The notes under the pieces: model-generated | The model's input: the letters and a program-made list of their open reading frames with translations, nothing else | Database searches by the model: none | Told to the model about the DNA's origin: nothing | From: Atrichornis clamosus | Taxonomy: Eukaryota; Chordata; Aves; Passeriformes; Menuridae | DNA length: 64,000 bases | Assembly: GCA_013400975.1 (NCBI GenBank) | Contig: WBMZ01003278.1 | Coordinates: 103,323-167,322, forward strand | Reading direction: 5' to 3' | Made by a program: the position numbers and the translations under genes | In this document: positions 1 through 13,310 of the stretch, one piece after another | Layout: each line of letters opens with the position of its first letter | Numbering within the stretch: position 1 is the stretch's first letter

Positions 1-2277
1 AGGCTCACTTGGTCATCTTCTCCAAATTTACTTCGGTGTTGAATTATTAACAATAAAACCTTTTTATTTGCTTGTCTTTGCACTGCCTCAGTGTTTTACC
101 AGGTGAAGCCCATGAACGCTCACTAGAAGATGTTCTTTTCCTCACCCACAGGAGATTGGTTTCTCACTCTTTGACCAGAGTCGTTAAGTTTCATTCTGAA
201 TTATATTGCTTCATGCAAGAAATCAATCAATTCAGGGAGGCCTTAACACTGCATATGCACAACACAAGCACTGCTCTTAGTACATTAAGACAGAAGGAAA
301 ATAGCATGTCTTTCCATTTCTAAATGATAGCTGCTGCCAGTATGTGAATAATATTGTAACTGCACTCCTTGTGATCAAGACCTAGAGGTCATCAGTCGCC
401 GTTCAGGGGGAAAAGATCCAGCAGCTGAATGCAGTAAAATGCAAGTGCCCATTTATAAATCTGAAACTCTGTTAGACCTCCAGAACTCCAGCATGCTTGC
501 AAACTAATGTTTATTTCTACATTCTAAACTAATCCACAACATCTGTTTGGGCTTCACACACTCCCATCAAATAATTATGAATTTGTGTATTATGGATCAC
601 AACATGAATTCCTGTAGTAAAGTGAAGAATGACCAGATGCTAAAACCATATGATACCACATGGTGGACTGAAACCTAAAATTTGGTATTAGGATTGTACA
701 GATGCAATATAATGTCTTCAGAATTTATAATTCGATGACGTTTAGCCCTTTCACACCTATTTTTGAATTTCCGTATAGCTATTCTACTCATTCTCCTTCC
801 TTATTGCCCCCCATCCCCCAGCTTAAGGAAAAAAAAGGTTTTGGGTTTGTGGTTTGAAGTTCATTGGTGACAGGGGCAGAGTGAGTAATTTAACTGACAG
901 GGGTGGGTACAAAAGCATAAGTCTTTACTTGCCCTTCTATTTTCCTTTTCTCCTGATACACTAATTCTCTCTTGGCACATTTTGTTTCCCTGGCCATACA
1001 CAAAACATCTAATAAAGATGCCAGAGAAGAGAGTATTTCTGTTTCAAAGCAAGCAGAGACCTCTAAAATTGACCTTTCCAGTCAGTGCTCTGGATAGAAA
1101 TCCTTACAATTACATGGCTTCTCTGCAGTTACAAGAAAGATTCTTTTCAGCATAAAACTGTCCAGATTAATCTCATTTTTGCATGTCCAATGAGGAGCTA
1201 TTTTATATTTTGCAATTGCAAATAGCTAGATGAGACAGCTGGTGCATAATGGTATACACGTCCTTTTTGCACTGAACTGGCACTTTGCATTGGAATACAA
1301 ATGTCTTGGAATTACAGAAATAGCTTTTCATATAGGGCCAGTTATATCTGAAATTTACAAGAAGTAAAGAACAAATGCCATATAGGGCAACTGATGTGTG
1401 ATGGCAGCCTGTGCAGAACATGAACACTCCATGTCTCCCAAGAGGCAGCTGATTAATAACGCAGATTTAAATGTATTTGGTAATTGTTGCTTGAAGGGGC
1501 ACTATAAGAATATTGAGCTTAAAGATATTTTATTCATCATTTATTTAACCTTCATTTGATACAGTCTGATATACACTGTTAGGTGTAACTTGCTGCTTCA
1601 TTAGTATTTCACTAGTTTGAGCACACTGAATGGAAATGGGTGACATCCACCAAGTCCTAACATAATACACATTAATTCAAGGTCTCTTGTTACTTTTGGA
1701 CGGAAGAAGCTAAGAAATTAAAGCAAAATTACAAGAAAAAAGCAAGTTAATTTTACAGAGCAGATTATATACACTGAATGTAGGTAATTTTAATTTGATT
1801 TATTTCACAGTAAAAAAATGGTCATCTTCTCCATTCAATTTATAAATTAAATAACAGCTACCTCCAAATACAGTAACAGTAGTGCTTCTCATCCCTGAAA
1901 AGGGAGTTTCAAAGTTGCCAATCTCAGACCATTACTTCTTTCCAGGACAGGTAATGAAAGGGAGAAAGAATAATAATTATAATCATGGCACTGATTAAAA
2001 ATATGAGTAATTCAGGTTTTCCTGTTTCATTAATTGCCTTTATCAAGGATTGGATTGGTACAGAATAATTTATGCTTTAGAGGGGATGCCCTCTAAATAT
2101 TGACATCTGAATACATATGCATTATAGAGATACCTGTTGGGTAATACAGTTTTCTGCTCCTCTGTGCGTAATTCTTTATTAATTCATCATTCATCTCTGT
2201 TTGTTTTTTAGAGTTTTTTTCCTCCCAGGAACTCACAAACGAGTGTCATGGGATAAAGTCTACTTGAAAGCATCACG

Positions 2278-2309
2278 TAGGGCTTGGCTAATCAGCTAGG
2301 GCTTGGCTA
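2278..2309. repeat. 13-bp direct repeat, period 19
   Basis: The unit TAGGGCTTGGCTA occurs at 2278-2290 and again at 2297-2309, separated by six bases. It is probably a small local duplication. No function is implied. Confidence 0.7.
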
Positions 2310-2381
2310 CATCTGCCCAGTTGTAACTCATTAGATGATTGGTATGAGCTGTGAAAAAGAACCGAGTACATTGGGGCAGGA

Positions 2382-2398
2382 TGTGTGTGTGTGTGTGT
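2382..2398. repeat. (TG)n dinucleotide run
   Basis: Seventeen bases of uninterrupted alternating TG. It is short but could be length-polymorphic. Confidence 0.9.
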
Positions 2399-5300
2399 AG
2401 CTTAGCCAAAATACACAGACTACATCTGCCCTTCAGCAATGGTTTAGGTATGCACAGAAAAGCAACAAAAAAGGACAGACGAAATCGGAGCTTTACATCC
2501 ACGTAGCCCATTTGGGGTAGAACAGAATGTGATACTAACCCAGGTAAGTCACCTACAGAAAATGAAAGAGAAGGGCTTGGAGTGGCCGGGATAATGAGGT
2601 TATTGGTGAGCTGCTGAGTTAGAAAGCTAAACCACTGAAAACAGTAACTCTTTGGGGCCGGGGGGGTCATATCTATCTATATATCCAACACAGTGCAGAA
2701 GGATGAGTCAAAGGCCCGCTAAATGTAAACGGCAGGCCACCAGCCAAGACTCGGACACATTGCCCAGCTGCAGTCTTGTTTTCCTGAGTCTGCTCCATCA
2801 ATCACAAATGGACTAGGGGCCCTGGTTTTGGTGAATGTGGTCAGTACAGCGACCGTGTATTTGTTATAGAACAGAAGTTGGTGTCCCCCCACTATCCCCA
2901 TCCAGCACAGTAAATGAAATCTGAAAATTACGTCACTGAATGATGAAGTTCTGGTTTTGCAGCTGCACCACTCTAAGTGCCATTGTGGCAGCAGGCAATG
3001 TGATGGCCTGACGGAATATGCAGGACAATATTGCTGTTTTGACATTTCTCTGGTGGAAAAATTGAGTCAAACAAATCTGGCAATCTTTATAATGTTAAAA
3101 TAGCTGTAATTTACTCCAAAGATAATGGCTATGAAATCAATGGGTTTTTTAAAAAAAAGAAATTATTTGGGCTTACAGGAGTCAAAAATGACTCACAGTG
3201 AAAATTCATTTTCAAGATTTTGAACAAGACAAAGATAAATGGCCCACCCAAGTGATAGGGTCCACTTGGTCAAAAGTCAGAACAAAGGTAAATGTTTGTC
3301 ATGAGAAGGGCACAAGGCATGATTGTGATCCCTCATGGACATTCCAGTGAATTCCTCTCCCCCTGCTTAGGAACTAAATATCTCTGACATAGTTTTGCTG
3401 TTTACCTTTATGTATTAACCAAGAAAATGACCCAGAAGATCTGATAACCTTATGTATAAGTACAGAACTCTACAGCCACAAGTGAACCACTATTTTTCTT
3501 TATTACAGCTAAAAATGAAACAACTATGATTTTTATTTTAAGGAGATTGTTTTGTAGACATTTGATGGCTTAATATAGGATTTTAGCCTCAAAGAAAGAG
3601 CTACCTGCAATAGTTGCACTATAACTGGTTATATATGTATTAGAATTTTTCTGGGGAAAGGGGATGCAAAGATATTTAGGCCAGACTTCTATATATTTTC
3701 TCTGTAGTCTGTGAGAATTCAGCAATAAAGAAGGTATGTAAGCTGTCCTGTACCCCATTCATTATTAGGACCAGGAACTGCATGAATTCTGCCTTCAGAG
3801 TATTAGTGATCACCTGTCAAAAGTATTATCTGGTCCTTGAGGTACTTGGGGAAATCAGACACATATCTCCATTGAGAGAATATATATGTGCATTATTGGA
3901 CAGGGTTAAGAACAGTTGCTATTGCTCTGGGAATGTTGTTGAGAGGGTGATGCACAAGTCAAACACAAACCTGTCAAAGTTAAGCACTTCTTTTTTAATG
4001 AATCCTGTTTTCTAATAATCAGAAACTGGAAGTAGATGAGAGAAGACAATCCTTAAACAAATTAGAGATTATGATTTGATTCCTCTGGTGGGAGTTGTCA
4101 GATAAAATGTTAGTTGTCCACATCTGAGCTGATCACTAGAGTCTTCTTTTTGAAGTCTGTGGGACAAAGAGTGCTGCCATTCTCCTTTTAGCAACAGAAA
4201 TGTCTCTTCATATATCTGAAGGGATGAATTGTAATTGTCTGCAATGCAGACACAGAAAAGCCAAATCTAATGGCAATGTTAGTCGTTCCAAAAGTATTTA
4301 CAGTTAAGGAAGAAAGGCTCAATTTCACAGGGTAATTTATTGCCCAAGTGTTCCAAAGATCAGTTAAGTCAGAGAGCAAGCCAGCTAAGTCTCATCTGTT
4401 GTATGTAAATTGTCTTCACTTTTCTCAGATAATTTAACATTTCCCACATTAAAAATGTAAGAACAGAACCTCCAACTGGGCTAATTTTCCTCCTAGTTCT
4501 CAGAAGTTCATGAGGTGACATCCATATACAACAGAAAATCCAGGCAGTGCTAATGCCAATATCTGAGTCCAGTGCAAGTGGAGGACGATCACTTAGGTAT
4601 TCTCCTTGTCTAGCATGTGCCACTAGGTTACCTCAGCCACAAGATCATCGAGCTACTCAGGTGATAATGTATACTTTTCTTTGCCTCCAAGGCAACTGTT
4701 CAAAATAATCACTGCTCCTTTCCCTTCTTGTAAATTAGTTCTTCCTCTACCATGAAGTATGACTGAGTAGAAAAGATTAAATTTAAATGGCTTAGAAAAT
4801 TAGTACAGACATTTTTACTAAACATGGAGAAAAATGGTATTTCCAGATATAGTTGTTTATTGCTTTCTAATACAGCAAATTCTGAAAACTAATAAGAAAT
4901 GGTAATTACTCATTTCTATGTTGCATTTAGTGAATAGTGTTTTGTGATTCACACATTTTTCCCTTTTAAATATGCAAGTTGGGTTTGCAATGGTAAATGA
5001 GTAGGGAATATGATTTAAAGTGGTGTAAATTTGAAAATATGTCTCTCATAAATTATGAGAGGAAGAGAGCAATGCATTTAAGTACTTTGCCTCCCAAATG
5101 ATGCTAATGCTGTTACAGGCAAATGCCGTTTCATTTACCTCGGTAGGACAGCTGTCTCTGACAATGCAGTGGAGCAATTGCTGACTGCAACGTTATACAG
5201 GCTTTTAAGAAAAGCAATGAGTGTTACATGTAATTGAAAAGCAGAAGAAAATTTATACAAATGTAAATTAATAGAATAGAGGGAGTTTGTGCAGGGAACC

Positions 5301-6628
5301 AGAGCTTTATAACTCCTGAAAGTGATCACATGGGGGGCTTAGCAACAAAAGGATCTGAAAGACTTGCACTTAAATCTCATTTGAGATGCATCATCACTAA
5401 TGGCATAGTGTCTTTTCATTCTTTAAGGGGATTTTATCTTACTATAGGCCCCACACAGCAGAAATCTTTTAAATCACTTGACACTGCTGAATTTCTCTTA
5501 GAACATCTACTTCAATGACCAAATGTCAGTGAGCCTAATTTGTGAGATCTGATAATATTTTAGTCCAAGGTAATGGGAATGATTTTCAGTGATATGTGTA
5601 TCTATATAACTATATGCATGAAAATGTCATAATTGCAATTACAGATCAAGTATTTGCACATGGCTGTGGCTAGCCAAACGTCTGAATTCCTGTGTTTGTT
5701 TTTTAATTTGTACTCTATGAAGACTCAAGTCAGGTATCACTATCTTAAAATTATAGAATAGCATCTGAATAGCTGTTCAACATACAGAGGAGGCAATAGT
5801 AAACATTTTTTTAACTCTTCCTGTGTTAATGAGAACTTTGACATCACCTAATGTTATTAAAAATATAATTACTTTGGAAGGAATTTGGGGCTGGCTCTGC
5901 ACATTGTGTTTGAAGTTAACCGCCAGGTCTGGATTCAGTACACATGGAGTGGAGGCAGGTCATCTGGTTGTTCTACAACGAGTGATTTCTGAATCAAGTA
6001 GGAAGGAAAATGGCAATATGAAGATTTCTGGCACTTTTGTTATAACTTGCTGTTGAGGCAAGAAGTACTCATTGCCAAGTGGCACCTGCAGCTGAAGAGG
6101 GGCTTATGCTAAATGCTTGAATGAGAGTTGGAAGTAGGAAATAATAAAGTCTAAGAGTGTTGCAAATTGTCTGTTAATAAACATCCTTGCATTTATCTCT
6201 AATGCAGATAAATAGTTTAAAGTATTTATCCACAGAAGGGGACAACAGTCTTCTCTTGGAGCAAGGTGAGAGCACTCCCAAATATTTTAGTGTAACCCTA
6301 TGATTTTTCGTAATACTCAGAACACAATCTGTGTTGGAGCCACATGTTTCCTTACCCCTACTAGGGATGGGATCTTTTTACAGTGACCTGACATTTAACA
6401 AGAAGAATGTCTTATCAATATATTAAAAGCAGCTGTAGACTTGGTTGTGGTGCCTTGATATAGAGCATATCCTTGAGATGAGCTCACTTCCTGCAAGGGT
6501 GTTATCAGGATCTTTATGAGCCTCTGGTAGAATAAACTCTGAAGAGGAGTTGAACCAGGGAGTAATTTTTGGCAACTCCCAGATTAGCATGTCACATAAT
6601 TGCTGGTATGAACTGGACAGTATTGGAT

Positions 6629-6657
6629 GTATACATATATGTATATATATACACACA
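6629..6657. repeat. Alternating TA/CA-rich microsatellite
   Basis: An almost continuous purine-pyrimidine alternation, mainly TA with some CA and GT steps. Confidence 0.75.
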
Positions 6658-7106
6658 GAATTCATTATAATGACCAGGTTGCCCCATTTCATAAGAAAGC
6701 CTATGCGTCATAACATTTTTGGCCCCTTGTCTGTTTTCATCATTCTCTATTAGGTCATCTGCTGCATTTTAGAAGATTGGGAATTAAATATTTTCATTAA
6801 AAAAAGTCCAGAGACTTTAAAACTTCTGACCTTTAAATCTTGAAAATAGGCGTGACAGTAGAAATCAGGTTGCATAAACATGTAGTGGAGCTTGAAAGAA
6901 ACAATTGCATTGTTTTGACCCAGTAAAAACAAGAGGGAAGGGATATCAGATTCTGGATACGAGCATTTAATAGTAATGCTGAGCTATTAGGCCATTCACT
7001 GTAGGCCTTACAAATGACTGCTGGATCTGTAGGTGTAGATCCACTTTTAGGTTATAGGTTATGTTAGCCTGTTAGTGGGGCACATAGGTTTCCTGTTCCA
7101 TCTGCA

Positions 7107-7166
7107 CACCACAAACAAACAGAAACAAATGCATCACCACAAACAAACATCACCACAAACAAATGC
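7107..7166. repeat. Imperfect tandem repeat of a CACCACAAACAAA unit
   Basis: CACCACAAACAAAC occurs at 7107-7120 and 7135-7148, and CACCACAAACAAATGC follows at 7151-7166. The first two units are separated by AGAAACAAATGCAT, which resembles the end of the third. It looks like a small local expansion with two interleaved unit lengths. Confidence 0.75.
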
Positions 7167-10100
7167 AGAAAAGACAGAAGAGAAGTATTTTTAATACGCT
7201 TTGTCCTTTGAAATAAGAAACTTTTTTATTATAGTCATATACTTATTTTTTCTTGACTTTTACAGGTTCGTGGAGGTTTCTGAAATTGTATCAAAACCAA
7301 AGATGTTTTAAGTCCTGAAAAATCAGTTTCTAGCTATGCTCTGAATCAGGATTTTATATCAAAGTTTTACCAGCAGAGATTTGTATGATCACAGGCTTCA
7401 GTTTTACAGAGTTAGAGTATGCTTGGGGATAAAGTTCTCATATTTGCTTGTTTACAATGCTCTTTCGTGTTGTACTTTAGATTTTTAAGCCCTCTTTTTT
7501 TTTGGTGGAATCTGTCCTTCAGTAGGAGCAGCAACATGCATACTTGAAGGATTCCATTACCTTCCTCTGTTCGTCTATTAACTAGGTTTGCTCCTTATCT
7601 GATTTAATTCATTTATCTCCTGAAAATAGTTGAAGAATTTGTGCTCCTATTAACCAATACAAACAAGTGTTTGAAAACTAGCTATAGAAACTGGTGGCTT
7701 CCTTGGCTTAGATATTAAAAGAGAAAGCCTGTTCCGCATCAATAGTAACTTGTTAAGGAATTAAGGCTGTGATACAGGAGTGATAAGAATGAACATAAAA
7801 TATTTCTGCAAAGAAGCTCCTCATTTCAAACTGAGGAAGATTTTTTCAGAATTGGGTAAGCATTGTTTTTTCCTGTAACAGTACAATGATCTTTTCTGGA
7901 TGTTACGGGACGTATTTTAATTGTAGGATTATGTACGGCACTAAGTACAACATAGTGTAACCCTAATCATTTTCAGGAAGAATGAGCTAAAATTCAAAGA
8001 CAGAAGCAAGAACTGGGACTGTTTAAAACAATTTTCTCACAAGAAAAAGTATGTGAGAATCTGTCAGGATCATCTGTGAGCCAACACACAGATGAAACTT
8101 GACATGAAATATCAAGTATCATGAAGTACTTGCTGGGAAAACGTGAAAACAAAGTACAGCTATTCCAGGAAAAAAATTAATTTGTTACTGAGATAAAGCT
8201 TCTCTGCTCTGTGACTACCAAGAAATGCATGAAGACCTTGACAGACTTCTGATGGTGAAATAATTTGAGTTTGAATTCAAAGGTTAGAGCATAATAACAC
8301 TTTGATTGCTACCATCCTAACTCATTAGAAAAATATATTCTATATTATTCGCAATTTCAACTGTGTCATTACCCTATGATGATAAGTAGAGGCTTTTCAT
8401 GTTGTGACTCACTTCACACTGTGATGCCATCATAGTAGCAGAGTTTTCAGGAAAAGAGGATTTTTTGTTTTAACCTCTGATATTTTAAGAAATAAAGTCA
8501 TTAATTGATGTGGGGATGAAAGAAATAAATCACTTAATCCTCCTTACCTCTTATCCTTAAAGAACATGACTTTGGATGTTCTTGATGTTTCTCAGAGTTG
8601 ACAGAAAATCAGAAGCACTCTTCTGAGATTTTCCTCACATTTTTGAGTCATATCATGAGCTCTTATTTCAAGTTGGACAAATTCTTTTTTATTATTATTT
8701 TTCCTAGTCTAGTTATATGAGAAATATTTCTTAGTGTGAACTGAACTATGAATGGTTAAAACCACTGCGACGTCTTTGAGAAGGATACACTGGAGTTTTG
8801 TCCTGTTATTGAAATGGATTTTTGAAGCTCCCTGACATATGTGGAGTGATTGTCGTTACTGCAATGCCTCATTGCAGAAAATATAGACCTTCCAGATCTC
8901 CAAGTAATTTCTAAATCAATACCAGAAGTAACTTTATTATTGAGTGGAAAACCAATGAGCAAGATACTCTTCTTGCATTTAATAAGGCATTTTTGGTAGT
9001 GCTATTAAGAAACTTGCTCTTTAGTCTACAAATTGCATGAACTCCTTCCTATTTATTCTACACTGCATTAGTTTCAGTATGTAGTTCTCTTAGATAGCAG
9101 AGGGGTTGGAAGGGAAAAGAGTCTTGGTTTCTCCCTAGATCGTGGACTCTTAACTTATTTTACATGAAAGAACTATCAGACAATACTATCAAATAAAATA
9201 CAGCAGTAGAAAAGGAAGTAAGGTGCCACAGAGTGAGACATTATCACACTTTTCCTTTTGATTTTGTGCGTCTTGCCCTCCATTGCACAGCTTAGAGATG
9301 GATAGTTTGGATAGATAACCAAATCATATAAAACCCCTGTGATTTTTGATCCTTAGGCTTTCAAAACCATGGAAACTGGATTAATTAGTTCCTAGCCATG
9401 GAACTTTTCTGTTTTGAAAGGATTGGACCAATCAGTCAGATGATGCAAACCAAAGAACAATGTATAGGAAGAGATTAGGGCTGTGATTCCTGGAATAAAG
9501 CTGGAATTTCAGATGTAGCCTCTTTTTAATGTGTGTGGGGGTTTGTTGGTTTGATTTTTTTGTTTGGTTGTTTTTTTTTTATTTGGCTGATTTAATCAGC
9601 TTTATTTTGCAATGCCATTCTCTACCTCTGCATCTCCAAATATTTTGACTGATAAATCCCTGTTATTAAAGCACCTAAGTATATGGTCAAAAGATTTAGC
9701 TTTCAACTGAACTGTGTATTTGCTGTTTTTTATTTTTTAGAAAGTATTTGGGGCTATTCCTGTATTGCTTCTAAGATCACACACACAAGAAAAAGCAACC
9801 AAGTGATGTTATACACCAGTCCTCCTTTTATAAAGATGGAACATGTGAGCTCTTTTGAAAGCTCCAAACACCAGATGTAGCATGTAATAATATTTTATAA
9901 AGAATATATTAAAAAATACCTTTTTCCCTTATTTCTCACAGTCTCCACCTAATTTTTAATAAATTTATAGCAACTGGAAGGTTTATTATTCAGAGCCTTT
10001 ATGCTGTTTTACCTACTGAAAATCAAATACATATTACAACTTTGTAGCAGTTTATCATTTTGAAATTAAGCTGTGTGAATAAGACTTGTTTTCCTAGGAA

Positions 10101-13100
10101 TATAGTACAAAAGTTACTGAACTAAATTAATTTTCTCTTGAAATTTAGTTTAATGAAATTATTCCATTCTAATTTAATCTTATTATTCTAGATATGTCTA
10201 CTGTGAGTTCACTGGTCTCTTTTGATATATGTACTCAGCTTCATGTTTATCCTTGGAGATTAAATTTCTGCTGAACAAAAGAATTTACCATTCTATCTTA
10301 CAGGTCAAATTGTATAAGGCATGGATTAAAACAAATAGACAAACAAAAAGCACTTTTTGTACCACAGTCACAATACACATATATTCCCTTTTCCTCATCT
10401 TTGCTTGCAATTCACACTTTAGAAAACAATAATACAAAAGTAAAAAAAGTTGATGATCCTTTGCTGAGAACTTTATCCCTGAGGTTATCTAAAATACAGC
10501 AGAACAGACTCATAGCTTTCCATCTACTGTGCTTTCCTCATCACAAGGTATTTTCTATATTCTTAGATATATTTTGCTACATACGCAAGTCTCCTATGTT
10601 CCTTTTTGTGAAATGGAATCTGCAGTTTGGGGGAGAGAGGGAGGTTGCAGGAAACAATTGAGGTGAAAAAATAATTTAATTTCCTGTGAATGAAAAGGCT
10701 GCAAGGTATGCTCTAATTCTATCATTCGTAGGTTGAGGGAAGACTAGAAAGTAATACTTTTTATTTTTTAAACTTTCATGAGGTGCTGTAGCATGGTTTG
10801 GGATGCAGAGGTGTTATACCCTTCTTAAAACCAGAGCAGGAATGTATTAACTGAACAATAAGCTGGTTTAAATTAGTTCTGACATGGAAAACTAGTATTT
10901 TGAACATTTTTTTAGCACTATTTGCATGATAGGTATTGTGTATAAATTAATTAAGCAATCAGCACGAGGAGGTTTTGCTGTTTGACTAGGCCTTTCTCAT
11001 TATTTACAATCACAGCTTATTCTAAATACAAAAATAGTTGCTGCTTCCAAGCTTTAGTAAACTGCATAGGAATATTCTAATGAACTGGTTTAACTGAAGA
11101 TCTCTAAGCATATTTCTTAGGTGAGATAGGGTTGCAGAGCCCCTGATAATTTTTAATATTGATAATTCAGCATTGTAGCATTCAAAATTAAACATTTATT
11201 TTAGCAGGTCTGCTGTGACAAGAACTGATTCAAAACTGACAGTGTAGGACAAAGAAAGCAATGGAGGCTGCATGAAAGGTGGCTAATGGTGTTTCAGGGG
11301 GTATCACTTTGGTAAGGAAGCAGATGTAAGAGAGCTAGGTAGTATCTAGGTGAGGATGAGTTCTAATACACAGCTACAACATCAATTAAGTCAATATTAT
11401 AAAGCTGTTTCATCTCCTGTTCTTCATGTCTTGATCTTTGTGGATGTATACCGGTCACAGAAAAGCTCACTCAGCAGTTTTCATTAAGAACCATCTCACT
11501 CAAAATTGTGTTACTGTCAAAAGGGAACATACCACATATATAAAGCCAAGAATTTATAGTTATTCAGTGTTTTTTTTAACAGTCTAATATCCAATCTATC
11601 TGTTTAATAGAGAAAAGACTCAGTAATAACACCATTAAATCTACTGCCCCACAAAAAGCTCCCAAACCAAGCACGCTCTTAATAGCTGTCTTTTGTTGTA
11701 GGTGGTTTTGGTTTTTCTGTTGTCAGTTTTTTCTTAGTTAATGTTACATTGTGTTATGTTAGGTTCCAATGATGTCTCTTTTTTTCATGCTGATCTTTCA
11801 TAGTTACCTGTGGAGAAGCATGGAGAAGAACCACAAGTCCTTGCCAGAAAACATGTGATTGTCATAGTGGGGCTTTTTCCCTTTCCTCTGCCAGTAAAAG
11901 CATTGTCTCTGCATGACCACCTCTTTTCTCCTCTGCTTGGAGGCCTATTTTCGTCTGTTATGACAACCCACCTCCTTTTCTGACTGACCAGGGAAGCAGG
12001 GTCAGTATTCAACAGACAGCATTACGTAGTCCTGGCTCCTTCTGGAGACACTTGAGTCCCTCACCCCCAGGCAGCAGGAGTGGCCAGTGCCACTGCACCA
12101 GGCCCAGGCCCTAGAAGCTCCAGAGGCAAGGCTGGTGGCTTCTGACAGTGATGGCAAAAATCACTTTTAATGTGCTACAAAGTTCCAAATTTTTATAGGC
12201 ATAGTTACTAGTAATTTTTCATGTTTTCTGAAACTGAAGAGTTTTAAGTCTAAGGCCACAATTTTCAAGGGTGACCTCTAATTTTTGGGGGTTTTGGTTG
12301 ACTGACTTTGATATGGTCTGGTTTTTTTTCCAAGTTGCTGAGTTCTCCCAGTACAGATCAGTATGAAGCGTGAACACTCAAGCTGAGGCATGTCTGCATG
12401 GGCACCAAAGCTCTGGGTAAGTGAATTGTGTTCATGTACTCAAGGTCATACTCCGTGTCAGATGGAAGCATGCATCTGCTGATGCAGAGCGCAGGAGCTC
12501 TCACTCAGGTGCTGAATGCATGGATTTGTACTTCCACCTGTTGTAATTCATGACCTTAGTAAAGGGAATAGAATTTCAAAGTAAAAGACAACATCTGAGT
12601 GAATAGAAATTCTGTCTTTTAGAAGAGAAAATGATTATTTGTCCTGGGGGGCTTTCAAAAGTGGATTATGGTGTGTTTAGATTTTACACAAGCAAAGTCT
12701 CTTTGTGACATCTGCTGCCAAATTTAACTCTGAATGAAATCTCTGAGGGGAAATAATACATTGCTTTGAGAGAGTCTACTACCGAAATGTGCAAGTGAGC
12801 ACTTAAACTCCATTTAGCAAGTGAAAAAGGTGCAGAATAATCTTCTTATTTTTTAAAATTCAGTTTTCTTTTATTGGGAGGTTTTCAGAAGTGGACTGGC
12901 AGATTAAGTGGTAGAACCAAGATGTCAATATGAAAAGCAAAACAACCCACAAAGGCCATATTTTTTTCATTGTTTAGTCACCCTTCACATTAATTTAATC
13001 TCTGTTACTGGCAACTAAATGCTCTCATTCATTTTTGCTCTCGTTTTTGATTACACAGCTTCCATCTCATAGGTCCATTATCAAAACTCATTGAGCAAAG

Positions 13101-13310
13101 ATAGCATACAAAGAGCAAGATGCAGTTGAGGTGGAATTCTAGGTCAAGGATAGTAAACATTTATTAACAGAGAATGTTGTCATACTGGCGAGATGCTGAC
13201 TGTCTTCAGCCAAAAGATTTCCAGAAACAGAAAGCAATTCTTTACAGAGAGACTCCCAGTAGGATTCAGTACTTGCTGAATACTATCTGTATTCTGCAAC
13301 AGCTATTAGA
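7167..13310. other. AT-rich unique-looking DNA, no gene recognised
   Basis: No coding exon, RNA gene or identifiable transposon seen. A patch at about 11780-12140 is richer in G and C, with a 75-codon minus-strand open frame (11785-12012), but matches nothing I know. The remainder is AT-rich with short homopolymers. Confidence 0.6.
9531..9583. repeat. T/G-rich low-complexity tract
   Basis: The plus strand is almost only T and G, with TTTG- and TTGG-like words and a ten-base T run. It is a simple-sequence tract. Confidence 0.8.

Larger units (their letters stand above)
1..7106. other. AT-rich unique-looking DNA, no gene recognised
   Basis: I see no recognisable coding exon, RNA gene or transposable element in this stretch. 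All open frames are under about 125 codons, have no familiar motif and overlap stops in neighbouring frames. The part from about 2280 to 3050 is less AT-rich than its surroundings and carries two adjacent minus-strand open frames (2296-2670 and 2719-3045), but neither resembles a known protein or repeat. Short simple repeats inside are listed separately. Old, diverged repeats could be missed by eye. Confidence 0.6.

Noticed and set aside
2296..3045. Two consecutive minus-strand frames (124 and 108 codons) as exons or a small gene
   Set aside because: No recognisable motif, different frames, and the first spans a TG microsatellite. A good donor-like CAGGTAAGT near 2541 is on the opposite strand and has no open frame leading to it.
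9586..9600. Palindrome GCTGATTTAATCAGC as a possible protein-binding site
   Set aside because: Seven-base arms are expected by chance in a window of this size and nothing nearby supports a regulatory role.
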